Positions 13,101-25,300 of a stretch of DNA of 64,000 nucleotides are shown piece after piece. The stretch comes from Apostichopus japonicus (lineage: Eukaryota; Echinodermata; Holothuroidea; Aspidochirotida; Stichopodidae). The stretch covers positions 3,385,501 through 3,449,500 of the forward strand of contig NC_092572.1 in assembly GCF_037975245.1 (NCBI RefSeq). The letters are read 5' to 3'. Position 1 is the stretch's first letter, and the number at the start of each line of letters is the position of its first letter. The notes under the pieces are model-generated. The model made no database searches and was not told the origin of the DNA. It saw only the letters and a list, made by a program, of their open reading frames with translations. Position numbers and translations under genes: made by a program.

Positions 13101-16100
13101 TGGGGCACTTAAGCAGAGCCTACACTTAAGTCAGGCTACATATAAGTCATTAGAAAGAGAAAGAAGGGGTATTGTAGGCAAGAGACTTAGCAGAGTTACT
13201 ATACTCTAAATAAGAAAAAAGCTAAATTTATGACTTTTTGAGGATAAAGAAACACATAGAACTTGCCTTGAATCTGCAGGAACTGGACTTAACATTATCT
13301 TAGGCATCAATCTACTATATGAAAGTTATATTTGATGAGTGACTAAACCTTTTATACATCCTAGGGCAACCATGAGTTCATAGCAGATTATGTACCCTAG
13401 CCTAATCTGCATAAATAAGAAACTGGGCTGCTTTTTAAAAGCATGCACACAGATCAGGAAATGTCAATTTTCTACATAAGATGATCTCCTTTTACAGTGG
13501 AGTGGTATTCTTGCCTCTTCTGCATTGCCTGGACTTGATTCAAAATGAGAATCCCTACCATGCAACCTTTTTTAATAAAAGTTCAAAAGTTTAGGGACCA
13601 CAGTGTATTGTATTTTTGTGTGACAATAAATAAATCTATTTTTTAAATTTATTTTTAAATTTTAATGAAAGTTCAACTCACTTGGATCCCAATCTGTCAG
13701 ACTTTCATCTTCCCAGACCATTCCAGCAGCCGTCCTTAACACTTTCTTCTTCTTCTGTTTCTTTAGCGGAGGCTCAGAAGTCTCTGTGTTGTCACCTGTG
13801 ATTGGTTGGAAGCCTCCATAAGGCCCAGGGTCCTGTTGAGGAATAAGGACTGGTTCCGGAATCACTGGGTATTGTGGTACAGGATCTGGTTGAATCTGTG
13901 GTGGTGGTTCTTTAATCTCAGGAACGGGTTCTACCTCTGTTTTATTTGTAAACAGGTTGGGAAAAAAATTGTAAATTTAACAACGAAATATTTTTTCCTT
14001 CAAAAGGAATAAATGTTCCATTTGTTTTTTTTTAGTTTTTGAGCTCAACTTTGAAACTGAATCACTTCACTATGATAACATTGAGAGTGAAGGCTAGCAC
14101 TGTGTCTTATCAAGTCATGTCTTGCATAACAAACTCAATTAGTCAATTGATGACATAAATCCAGTCATGAAATTCAATGCTAACAGAAGCCGGGCCAATT
14201 GTTATTGATGCCCTTACGAATTACTGTTATGCCCTTTTAAATTATCAATAAAATGTTGACAAGAAGTCAACTTGCTGTACCCTTGCTTTTCTTGATCACC
14301 TAATTTGATCCCTGAACAGAACATATGTTGAAATGACTGATGTCTTACTTTGTTGTTCTGTTTCTTTCTGTTCCTTCTTCTATTCCCCTAACCTCAGCCC
14401 TGAACAGAACATATGTTGAAATGAGTGATGTCTTACTTTATTCTTCTGTTTCTTTATGTTACTTCTTCTTTTCCCTTAATTTGAGCCCTGAACAGAACAT
14501 ATGTTGAAATGAGTGATGTCTTACTTTATTCTTCTGTTTCTTTATGTTACTTCTTCTTTTCCCTTAATTTGAGCCCTGAACAGAACATATGTTGAAATGA
14601 GTGATGTCTTACTTTTTTCTTCTGTTTCGATCTGTTCCTTCTTCTTTTCTTTTTTCTCTTTCTGTTCTCCTTTGTTCTTTGTAAACTTCACTGGTTTGGC
14701 TGAGTACACAGTTGGTGGTTTGGCTATGACCGTTGGCTGCTGACGAGGCATCATTCCTGGGGGCATGGGTCCTATTGGGGGCATCCCTGGACCCATTTGA
14801 GGAGGGTGTGGAGGATGGGGAAAACCCATTCCAGGAGGCATATCTGTAAATAAAAGTCACAATGCTGTGTTACAGTTGATGAGAAAATTCAATTAACTAA
14901 CGACTACATAAACTTGATTTTTATTAACAACCATGAGTAGTTTACCACCAATAACTGTCTTCCTATGTTTTCCTTTGAATGTTTTCTACTTAGTGTAATT
15001 AAAACTGTTTTTGGTAAGCGCTTTAGATCATTTTTCTTCCAGAGTTGTACTAAGCGCGACATAAATGTATTATTATTATTATGGATATTTTTACTACTAC
15101 TACTACTACTACAAATTCTACTACTTTTACTACTTTGAAGGCTGCAAGTCAAATACAATCCTTGCCGTACGTAACACCTAAATATGCATTTGATTGTTAA
15201 TATGCATTGGACAATGACAATATAAGTTCTAATAATACCAACAATAACTAAAACAATATGTTACATGAAATGAAATTCCTGGGAAAAGGTAGACCGCTAC
15301 AGTAGTTTGGCTGCCAATTTTTTGATTAACTTATTTCCATCTTGTCGAATTTGCATTTATTGGTCATGTACTACCAGAAGATTATATTGAGCGGGGTGTG
15401 TGTTCTGACATGTTGGTAACAAAGGAGGTTGCCAACGGGCAACATCTTCTTATGGTCTTAGGCTTCAGCAAACTACACATTGCTCAATTGAAAAGCTGTG
15501 AGATTTTGGTCCTCTCAGGTCCTTTTGCTGCAACCAGTGTTTCCCTTGGACCTCGTAGAAAATATATTGAGAACTTCTGGCATAGACGAGTCACTAGCTA
15601 CTGCTTTCTAAATCATATATCATTAAACAGAACTGTTACTGCAGTACTATATGACTGAAAGGAAGTAGCTCTGGTCACATTACCTGTGAGCCATATATAT
15701 TCATATTAAAATGCTGTGGAAGTTTGTTGCATTTACTTACTTGGCCCCATCATTGGACCCATTGGTCCTGGAGGTGGTGGTGGGCCAAAGGGGCGCATTG
15801 GTCCCATCATTCCTGGACCAGGTCCTCCAGGGCCCATGCCATGCCCAGGTCCTCCAGGGCCCATGCCATGCCCAGGCCCTCCAGGGCCCATGCCATGCCC
15901 AGGACCACGGGGCCCCATACCAGGACCAGGTCTTCCTGGGCCCATTCCTCGGTCCATGTGCATTGGACCCATTCCTCCCATCATTGAAGGGTGTGGAGGA
16001 GGAGGTGGTGGCAGCCGTACATGCGGTGACCTCTGTACTGAATGTGGAATGAAAGATGTGGATCCACCATGTCTACCACCTAAGAGAAAAGAATATTAAT

Positions 16101-18021
16101 TAGTCAATTAGTTAATTAGTGGAACTTACAAAATATGACTGCTCATTGCCAAGCTACCATAGCTTACTATTTGACCAATTGATTAGGTGGTGACTAATAA
16201 AATGAAAATTTGTAGTTCAGCTTCCAGGGAACGATTTAACTGATTCCTTATGATTATGAAAGCTGTATCAACCATTTAGAAAAGACAAGTAAAAAAGTAT
16301 TGAAGTAGTGATGTGCTCAATGATATTCAATAGAATTCTTCTTATTTCATAACCAAATAAAAGGGTAATGGACAGGTAAGCAGTAAAGGAGCAGATTGCA
16401 TTTAAATATATCACCTCACAGTGATGCCTACAAAACCATTAATCATGATCCTTACTCTACCCAAACGTACAGTACATGTTCCATTCATGTTTTGCGCGAA
16501 AAACGCCTCAATCTTACAAAATTTAGCAACAAGGATCAACATTTTCGACAATAGATGCTAAAAAAGTCCAGTATATGCACTATGGATGTCTTTAAGATTT
16601 TATATGTTTAAATATATATCTAAATATAAAACAATTAAAAACAATTGATATACATGTATAATTTAATATATTTGTTCACTTGACTTATTGGTTACTTTCA
16701 TAAACGTGATATTGAGTATTTATGCTGGAAATAAACTGTTTCGTTTTCATTGTCATTGTCAGTTACCTGTACCTAACTGACATCTAACCAATTGCAAAGA
16801 GTTATCTGAATGTATATATCATTATAACGTATGAATAGCAAGCAGACTAGTTGGATTTGGTGAGCAGAAGAAATCATAATCTTTCTTTACAGTATAAGCT
16901 TGTATTTTCTTTATTACATCTTCTCTCAGCAATAGTAATGCTTGCTCTTTGTGGGAAAACATCCTTGTAATGTTCAGCATTAATGCAGAAAGTAGTAATT
17001 TCAAACCTGTTGCTTTGGGAATTTCTGGAGGTTTTGGCAAGTTTGCAGTCACATCTGCAATCTCTTGCTCAAACCTGTGAAAGAAGAGAGAAAACATACG
17101 TCATTAGTCTAAGCACCATCCCAAGGCTTCGCTGAGAATGAATTAACTATATAGAAAATTTTGTTTGCAAGCCTAGCTATTTTCATCACAGATTCCCAAT
17201 CTAAGGCTATATATATTATTTCAACATGTAGCAGATAGAATTTGTTATTAGCCTAGGCCTAGGCTAAATGGTATTTTCCAAATATGAACTGATATCAGGC
17301 TTGTCTAAAGCATGTACCCTATGCCTCCAAAACAAAAGCAGCAAAAATTAAGAGTAGTCAGTACTTCTATTGGATGTCCCACTCATTGCCAGTCAGAATA
17401 TTTCACTGTTATATAGGGTGTTTTGTATTTGTGCAAATTCTTGGCTAGTTGTTGTTTTGTTGTTCTCAAACTATTTTGAGAACGACAATTCACTTTCGTA
17501 ACCAAATGTTTTGAAATAATATTATTATTAATCCCTTCCCTATGCCAAACTTTTACCATTGTTAAACTAAGCACCAAACTATTATCTAATGGTATAGTCC
17601 AAAATGAAACAACCGCGGCAATGAATGTGACATGATCCTAGACTAGAGCTATTACGCTAGTACTTGAAGCATTAAATGCTTGATTTAAATAACGTTAGTC
17701 CTAACCCACTCTACTTGTTAGTTGCAATTAGCCAGGCCAAAGTTGTATTAACTGGTTGGTACGCTGACAGCCTGTTACTACTGCCACTTGTAGTTACTAG
17801 CACAGTGAGGTCTATGCCTAGTACCTCTGGCCTAAGCCTATAAGATTTCGCGGAACTGCGCTTCTATGTTGACTTTTCGACAGTGGCAATGAACCAAGGC
17901 TAGGCTTTAAACAACAAGGCTATCAAAGTGTACAAAGAGCCTAACGTTAAAAACATGGCACTTTGTACGCTATTTCATACCTGCTCATCTCCTCTTCCAT
18001 AGATTGTGAACTTTTTGACAT
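10158..18021 (-). CDS. RBM42: RNA-binding protein 42, RRM protein (8 exons)
   Basis: RBM42 is an RRM protein that binds RNA, associates with hnRNP K in vertebrates and acts in the nucleus and stress granules. Coding exons on the minus strand, in reading order: 17981-18021, 17007-17074, 15741-16079, 14613-14843, 13682-13936, 12829-12926, 11628-11724, 10158-10270. All phases join, giving 413 aa (human about 480). The N-terminus has FEQEI (15-19), like the FEQEV of vertebrate RBM42. Exon 3 encodes a SFIPHSVQRS block and GPGGPGHGM repeats. Residues about 211-255 are Lys/Glu-rich, and a second Lys-rich run leads into RTAAGMVWEDESLTDWDPN. The RRM follows: RNP2 IFCGDL at 316-321 and RNP1 KGYGFASF at 355-362. 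The tail NRPIKLRKSTWKDRN to the final GLR matches the family end. The start ATG is preceded by no in-frame upstream extension that I can support. Exon 2's donor (GTTTGA) is weak. Small extra exons cannot be excluded. Confidence 0.93.
12639..12850. repeat. 54-bp tandem array spanning the exon 6 splice donor of RBM42, 4 copies
   Basis: Four copies with a 54-base period run through the 3' end of RBM42 exon 6. On the plus strand each reads roughly AACACAAACAGCTAAGTATG then GAGCCTTACCTTAGCCTTGA. The donor-equivalent hexamers start at 12661, 12715, 12769 and 12823; the last is the real exon donor (minus strand GTAAGG). The copy at 12715 keeps an intact GTAAGG donor and the copy at 12769 keeps GTAGGG. 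The copy at 12661 has decayed. About 22 exon bases are duplicated with each unit. Confidence 0.85.
14283..14640. repeat. 88-bp tandem array spanning the exon 4 splice donor of RBM42, 4 copies
   Basis: The landmark ACATATGTTGAAATGA recurs at 14321, 14409, 14497 and 14585, exactly 88 bases apart. Each unit includes TCTTAC, which on the minus strand is the donor GTAAGA, at 14343, 14431, 14519 and 14607. Only the last belongs to the coding exon (14613-14843). Up to about 35 exon-like bases (the Lys/Glu-coding stretch) are copied in each unit. The two central units are nearly identical, so the expansion looks recent. Confidence 0.9.
14975..15085. repeat. SINE/LINE-type 3' tail fragment in RBM42 intron 3
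   Basis: The segment GGTAAGCGCTTTAGATCATT, then AAGCGCGACATAAATG followed by ATT repeats, has the look of the 3' tail shared by many SINEs and their partner LINEs in aquatic animals (an AAGCGCTTTGAG-like block, then a short spacer and 'ATATAAAT' with ATT repeats). A similar tail is found at about 49390-49450. A head region could not be defined here. Confidence 0.45.
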
Positions 18022-19362
18022 ATCGAAAATGGTAAGCTGACTTTTTTAATATGCAATGATCATCGATTTTACGACGATGGAGATGCAGAATTTACATTAC
18101 TGTGTGATTTTCTGTCACATTGTTGGTAGGTATAGCATTTCTTTTGCAATCTAGCTGAACGTCGACCGACTGTATGGTCAGTCCATTCCAAAATTATTTT
18201 CTACGGTGGTTTCAATATCACATTCAAAGACATTGGAATTTAATTTGTTTCTGCAAAAACTCATCTTCAGCAATGAAAATGTTCCTGCAATAGTACTTTA
18301 AAATATGTTAATGATTATTATGTTTCATCCTACTATTTTGCATCTTAAGTGTATTTTAGTAATTACTTTTTTTCTATCATTACGTGGCTAGTAAAGATAT
18401 CCGTAGTCTACGTACACTTGTACTTCCGCAATAGAACAAATTTGGCGCAAAATACAGAAACATGGATCGGACTGTCTGTAACGAAACTACAGTACATGTA
18501 CGTATAACGTTGTTACAGTTTACAACTCTTACTTACTATGTAGGCCTAGAAAAGATAAGGCACAACAGTCGTAACAACTAACATTGCGTTTGTATTTTTT
18601 GGTTTCAGTAAGGAAAGAACTCTGATAACCATCCCTCTACTACTACTAATTGAAATGAAAACGCTGAATGCTGGGCGAAGTGGGTAGGCCTAAGTACCAT
18701 TTTATTCTAACTCATCGTGTTTGGTTAACGTATATTCTTTGTCATTTTTACATGAAATGGCTAGGCCTAGTTAGTCTAGGCGTAGCATAGCAATCGAATA
18801 AGCTAGGAGGTCTTCTACTAGTAGTAGTACTACACTGGGCCTCGAGTCTACACCAAGTGACGTACCTATGCAGTCTCAGTCAATTATAAACAGAAATTGG
18901 CGATGGACACTGGTTTCACTAAAGCCAACATAGTGGCCTGACTGTCACATCAAACAGGCTAGGCTACTCATAGTCATAGTGACCTGACTCCGCAAACCTG
19001 TGAATGTGTGATATCTGGGACTAGCCTATGTGGGATCATGTTTGGCAGAAAGGAAAAACTTGACCATAATTATTAATTAGGCCTAAATTAACATCCTTGC
19101 TAGGCTATGTGTAGGGATGTCTAGTTTTGTCATAATAAATTATTCATCAGCTCTTCTCATGCATATAGTGACTTGCAATGTCTTACTCAAACTTGTCTCA
19201 GTCTTACTCTTAGCTGTTAGAAGATGAAGGAGTAGCCTAGGACCATCCACAACTAAGAAGTTACTGCTTTCACTGGTTTTACTATACTTCCAGAAATGCA
19301 GCATTCTCTATAAACTCATCTGCTGTTACTGAGAGTGATTCCATTACAGTTCATATGAAAGA
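18022..19362. promoter_or_regulatory. Divergent promoter region of RBM42 and CHEK1
   Basis: The start codons of RBM42 (18021, minus) and CHEK1 (19363, plus) are 1341 bases apart and point away from each other. TTTGGCGC at 18441-18448 is a perfect E2F consensus, and an ETS-like ACTTCCG lies at 18422-18428. CHEK1 is a known E2F target in vertebrates. The CHEK1 start exon is preceded by CCATTACAG (AG at 19348-19349), which resembles an acceptor. An untranslated first exon and a 5'-UTR intron therefore probably lie within this region. I cannot place either transcription start. Confidence 0.55.
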
Positions 19363-22300
19363 ATGGTGACACCATTTGTTGATGGTTGGGACTTTGTCCA
19401 GACACTAGGAGAGGGTGCCTATGGAGAGTAAGTTACATTGTTCAACTCAATATCAGTCCTGTTGCTGTTGTTCTAAAACAGAAATCTCTCAAACTGATTT
19501 CACTAATGTAGGTTTTAATATTTGAGAAGGGAGGCAGCGGTCTGAGTAAGTCCAATGCCCTTCCTTGATGTTAAATTGATGGCTGTGATAGCATGATGTG
19601 CACATGAAAATCATTGCTGTAAAAAATCATTGGATCATCCCACTTCCCTGAACCATCAATGTCAGGTGCATTGCATAAAACTCACTCTAAAGCTGGAGGT
19701 AGGCTTGGGCCAAACAACCACTGAGTAACAATATGGTGGGTGCAACCTAAACTGTCTTCACTCTTCAATAATAAAAGCTTTCATTTCTTCTTCAGTACTT
19801 ATTGCAACTTAATTGTACTGAGTATTTTTTAACCGTCCTGCAAATCTATTTTGGTAATATTTTAATGTTATTCTACAGTATCTACTGTATCTATAGATGC
19901 GATTTTGTTTCTATTACATTTCCTCATTAGCTGCTATCAATCTATAGATCTAAAATACTGTTTGTTTTGACATCTGCCGCAATCACTAAGTAGCCTACTT
20001 GTATCTACCAATGATTTTATTTATCTCTCAATTATCACTTCACTTTGATTGAATTTTCCTTGAAACCAGAGTGAAGCTTGCCATAAGCAGATCAACTCAT
20101 GAAGCTGTTGCAGTGAAGGTTCTACAACTGAACAAACAGACCACTGATGCTGTCAGGAAAGAGGTGGGTTAGAATTTAAGATGTATTTATCAATAATCAT
20201 CTCACCCTCCCTTCTCAGCGTGACCCTGAACTCACTTGGAAAATAGAATGCAAGTTGTACTGCCCTATCTGCTTCCAATACTTCCTCCATTTTGTGTCCA
20301 GCCTTGTCTACTATTCACAAAAACATGTCCAGTCCTTGAACATGTCTTTGCAAGAAGTTGTCTATCTGTTGCATCTGATTGTATGGACACCATGTAGTGT
20401 TAAATGGAGTCTTGGGCTGTCATGAAATCTGGTATATCTGGTGTGTTAAATTATGAGATGGAGTTTACATTGTAATGGATTCAAAATGACTTTGTTCACT
20501 GTGACTGCACTGGAGTTATGTTGAGTGAGAAGTGTGTGGGGGGGGGGGGGGAGCTTCACTGCCAAAATTCTTGATGAAAAGGGTCAGATGCTGATGTATC
20601 TGGGAATGATAATTGGTTGTTCTGAGAGCTGGAATGGGTGTGATAAGTACCAGTAGTTGTGTGTGTCATTTGGAAGGAGAAGGCTGATATATATAGGTAT
20701 TGGTGATAATTCATGCAATGGATTAGCTTGTGTAAGCTTCATAACAGAACTGGGATTCACTACAACAAAACTAAAATATTGCACATGTAGTGAAGTGAAA
20801 TTTTGTTGTGTGCACCCGCTGCATATTTGCATGTATTACGTAATAGTTCGTAATAGCCAGTTTGTAGCGTTAGTTGTTTCCACGTGTTTCTTCAGTTCTG
20901 TACACGGTGTTGTATGGCGAACATCGTCCCTGCAGATCTCCGGGGCTCGCCTCGTAAACCCCTTACTATTTTGGTCATATTCATTACTCGGGTCGTCAAT
21001 AGCCCAGAGTTTATCCATATCCTTATTATCTGGAGTCAGGAAGGAGATGTCACCCTTCTCAGAGGCAGGATGCCTCAGGTTTTTGGATGGTTCAGCTTCT
21101 GTCTCGAAGTCCTTGGTTTCCCAAGATGGCGGATGTACTGTATACCATAGCGAGCCAACTAGCTTGACAGAGTCTCCTTGCCGTATTCTTGATGTCCGCG
21201 AGCTTCCTGTACCGCGAGCGAAGAGTCTCTTTCGTCTTGTTATTCGCGAGCGAGCTGACTCCAGTATAGTAAGGGATTAAGTAACACATATTATTATTGT
21301 TTAATACCCTTGTTTACATACCCTTATTGTAAGTTGATCGAATTGGAGTTGTAATTGTTGCCCCTCTGGCTAGGTTGGACTTGACTGTAAAGTACGTATG
21401 TTAGGTTGTGTTTGGACCTTGGTCTTATGGTTTTATAGCGTGTGTTGTGTACACTATGTAGATCAGTGGTTGTGTATCGTTAAGCACATGGGTGCTAGTA
21501 GTACTGCGTACGTTTAGTATACTGTAGAGTGACAGTAACGGTTAGGTTGAGTTTATATACAGAGAGTTTATATACAGTCACGTGAAGTATCCAGAAAGTT
21601 ATTAACAGTTACGTGTATTGTACTGTATTGACAGTTGAGTTGTATTGAAAGATTATTATTTTATTGTACCTGTATTTCAGTATTCTACTGCTCGCAGTGT
21701 AAAGAGTGTACGTATTTGTATTTTGTATCTTGAACATGATTGTTACTGTTGGTCACTATAGAGTTGTCTCAAGAGCTTGTCCTTCTAATCTTAGTCTTTA
21801 TGGATAGCTATGGAGTGCCAAGTCTCTTGAGAGTTTGTGGGTTCAGGAGGTGTAAATTCCTGCTGTCTAGGAACAGTACGGTGAAAAGGCCTATAATGAG
21901 TTGCAGCGGCATTAGTTGCCCTAGGCTGGCCATTACGAAGGTGCCAAAAGTCCTCGCCTGTTGGCAAACGTTTATTATTATCTATGCAGTCTATTTCATA
22001 ATGTTCATTTTACATTTTTCCTTATACGCTTTATGCATTGTTGTTCTGTATTGTACGAGTGCTATGTCGTATTGCAGGGTAATATTATTGAGTCTTTAAT
22101 TGGTATATATTTCACAGTTGGAGCATAGGTTCTGTGAATATTACTTAGATTGAGTATAGGTTTTTCCCCCGAGTAAGGGTAGTTTATTAAGATAGTGAAG
22201 AGACCCTTGAGCCATTTATCATACAAAGCCATTTAATACTGTCATGTGTCATGACTTATTCTTCATTTGTATATTTTCATATTATTGTGTAGAGTTTGTA

Positions 22301-25300
22301 ATAAAAGTCAGTCTTTGTTTCAACGCAAGAACACTCTTGCCTCCTCATTGATAACTTATGAGTTCGAAGCGAAGGAACCCTAACCGGTAATTTCCCCCGC
22401 CATCCGCGGTTCGCTTCACACAGAAAGTAGAATTATTGCGCAACAACAGTTTTTATGAACAGAACCATTTTTAGTATTCCCTGTGTTTAATAATAACTTG
22501 TTTTTTTTTTTCTATAAGCCCTAGTTTATACGATAGGATTAATACTTTTTCTATTACAGTATGTGATGTTTGTAATAATTTTACTTCAAGTTTCCTTCCT
22601 AAATTTACAGAAAAGTTATTAAAATATCTCTTTCTTTTTGTCATGTTCAGGTTTGCATTAACAGAATGCTCACCGATCAAAACATTATCCGATTTTATGG
22701 TCAACGCAAAGAGGAGAATACACAATACCTCTTCTTAGAATATGCAAGCGGTGGAGAACTGTTTGACCGAATTGGTAGGTTGAGGAAGTAAATATTCCTG
22801 TCCAAGATAAAAAAATTGTTTTAAAGCTCATCAGTAGCGTCATATTCTTAAAATGAGGTCATAACTGAAAGCTTCTTACTTTCTATATAGTAATTATAAT
22901 AATTTTCGATATAATAATATAGAGATTCAATTGAGTAACTTGGTGTTTTGAACCAGTTACCAGCTCGTACAATGTTATTACCGAGTGTAACTGAACACAT
23001 GCTAAGGAGAGGACATGTTACAAGCATTGCACATTAACTAAAGGTGACCAGTTGTCCGCGATTTTCAGGGACAATCCCTGATCACTTGTTGATGTTCCTG
23101 ATGAACAAGTGTCCCCGAAAATGTCCCGATTCGTCAAATTGTTCAGGAATTCGAAAATATCTCACATTATTTGTAAAATAATTGTAAAACAAAATTTAGT
23201 CAAGTGTGCAGTCCCAGAACGGAACTAACCAGTATTTCAGGTGGGCCAGTGTAAAGCGGAAAATGCTAGATCGATCTAGCCGAGCACTCTTTCTTAAAGT
23301 AAGTAAATTTCATCTGTGAAAAAGCTACATTTTTGAAAATAAAATTGATTTAAAAAAGTGCTTCTAAGTATTGACCATTTTACATCTAAGCACCTTAGGC
23401 ACTTGACAATTTTCACCCTCCCCTTAGACCCCTCCCCCATATCAGTCACGCATTACGGTAAATGTCCCTGATTCCAGTCAGGCAAATATGGTCACCCTAC
23501 ACTAAATAGATTGTACAGAACAAACAGGGTTAAAAGTTTTATGGTTTGTTGGTGGTCAGAGATGACATCAGTTTCTTTTTACCAACTGGTGAAAGTCTCA
23601 AGGATATAGCTATATGGTGATTGTCTGCATCAACCAGCACACAGTTTTACTGATCAACACCAATGAGAACCATTCCAACCAGCACTCCCTGATTGCCAGA
23701 ACTAATGGACTAGCACTAGGAGAGAATTGTATACATTTTGAACCTAATTAATGACTTAGATTTTCTTGAGCATTCAACTTGCATCATGGTATACCTTCTG
23801 TACATCAATCCTGTTGACCTAAAAATTGGTCGTTCTGAGAGAGTGATAGAAGATTCCAAATTTCCTGAGAAAAAAGCTGCTACGTTTAACTTTGTGTGAA
23901 GTCAACCGAGGGTTCTAAACTAACGTCAACATCTAACAGATCCAGATAAATCATACTTTTGATAAATATTTTCATTTCAGCCAAAAGTAATATTGTTCTG
24001 CACTTTTTTGAGCTACTTTAGTTACTATCTTGTGCAGACATTAACATCTGGCTAAAGTCATCTCATAATATTATTATTTTGTTTTTGATCCACAACTTTA
24101 TTCTGCAATTTTACCAAAATTATGGAGTGTTACTCAAAACGAAATTGCAATTTAGCAAATTAGGACACCCCATATTTGTCCACCAATTGAGTTCAGCAAA
24201 GAAGTTAATTGACTAGTTCTTTAGAATTAAATTCTATTGTAGCTTTTATTTTAGCCAGCTTGTTTTTAGTTATCAAGGTTAGTTAATATCAAGACTATTT
24301 ACTAAACATTTTCTACAGTTCATAAACAAAAAATGAACAGCTCTTGTTTGACATTTCCGGACCCCTGTTTATAGTTTTAGAATAATTCTTAAAGTCCCAT
24401 CTATAAAGTGAGAGTAAAGTTGTTATCGGTGACATTGTCCATCATTTTAATCTCAATCTACTTCTCTTCCATTGCACTCTAGAACCTGATGTGGGGATGC
24501 CAACCTGTGATGCTCATCGGTTTTTCTCCCAGCTGATAGAGGGAGTAGAGTATCTTCATAAAATGGGAGTCACTCACCGAGATTTAAAGCCAGAGAACTT
24601 GCTGCTGGATGACAATGGTGAGAAGGAGGAATATTTCTACATATTATGTATGTGTTTAACTATAAAAATAACCATGGAACTCTCACAAGGATAATAATAC
24701 ACAAACTGGAATTGGGAAACAAAATTTAAAAGTGGACAAGTTTGCAGTCCTGAAGAAAGATAATCCTTACAAATTGCACGAAATTCTTAACAATTACACA
24801 ATCCTAAGGAATTGTTACTTCTTTTCAGCTAGATGAAACATATTTGTTACAGGTGTTGTATTTTTCTGTATCACCCTCAGATAATTTAAAAATTTCTGAC
24901 TTTGGACTTGCGACGGTCTTTCGTCATCAAGGCAAGGAGCGGAAGCTGGGTAAATGTTGCGGCACTCCACCATACGTAGCACCAGAGATCTTACAGAAGG
25001 AGGAATACAGGGCTCAACCAGCTGATGTCTGGTCTTGTGGAATTATTCTGGTCGCCATGTTGGCTGGAGGTCTATACTTTGGTTTCTGTTTTTCACCCCA
25101 CTGTTCTCTGTTTCTACAATCAGGTGTCCGTAGTTTTGCCTGTAATCTAGTATTGTCTTTCTAGAAGTTTCTGAAACTATTTTCCTGAGAGTCATGTACC
25201 CCTCCAGATTATTAGCAGACTTAAAGGAGGATTAAACTTTGATAAAGTAGTTTTGCTGTTCCTTATAATGATTTAATGGACACAATTCAATCTTGCATTA

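Noticed and set aside
15716-16099. Collagen-like Gly/Pro open frames on the plus strand
   Set aside because: They are antisense readings of the RBM42 exon encoding GPGGPGHGM repeats; the minus frame joins correctly spliced exons and matches RBM42.
20657-21280. 207-codon open frame on the plus strand in CHEK1 intron 2
   Set aside because: Composition is unremarkable (Ser, Val and Leu rich), there is no domain, and a more protein-like frame lies on the opposite strand. Listed only in the entry for that frame.
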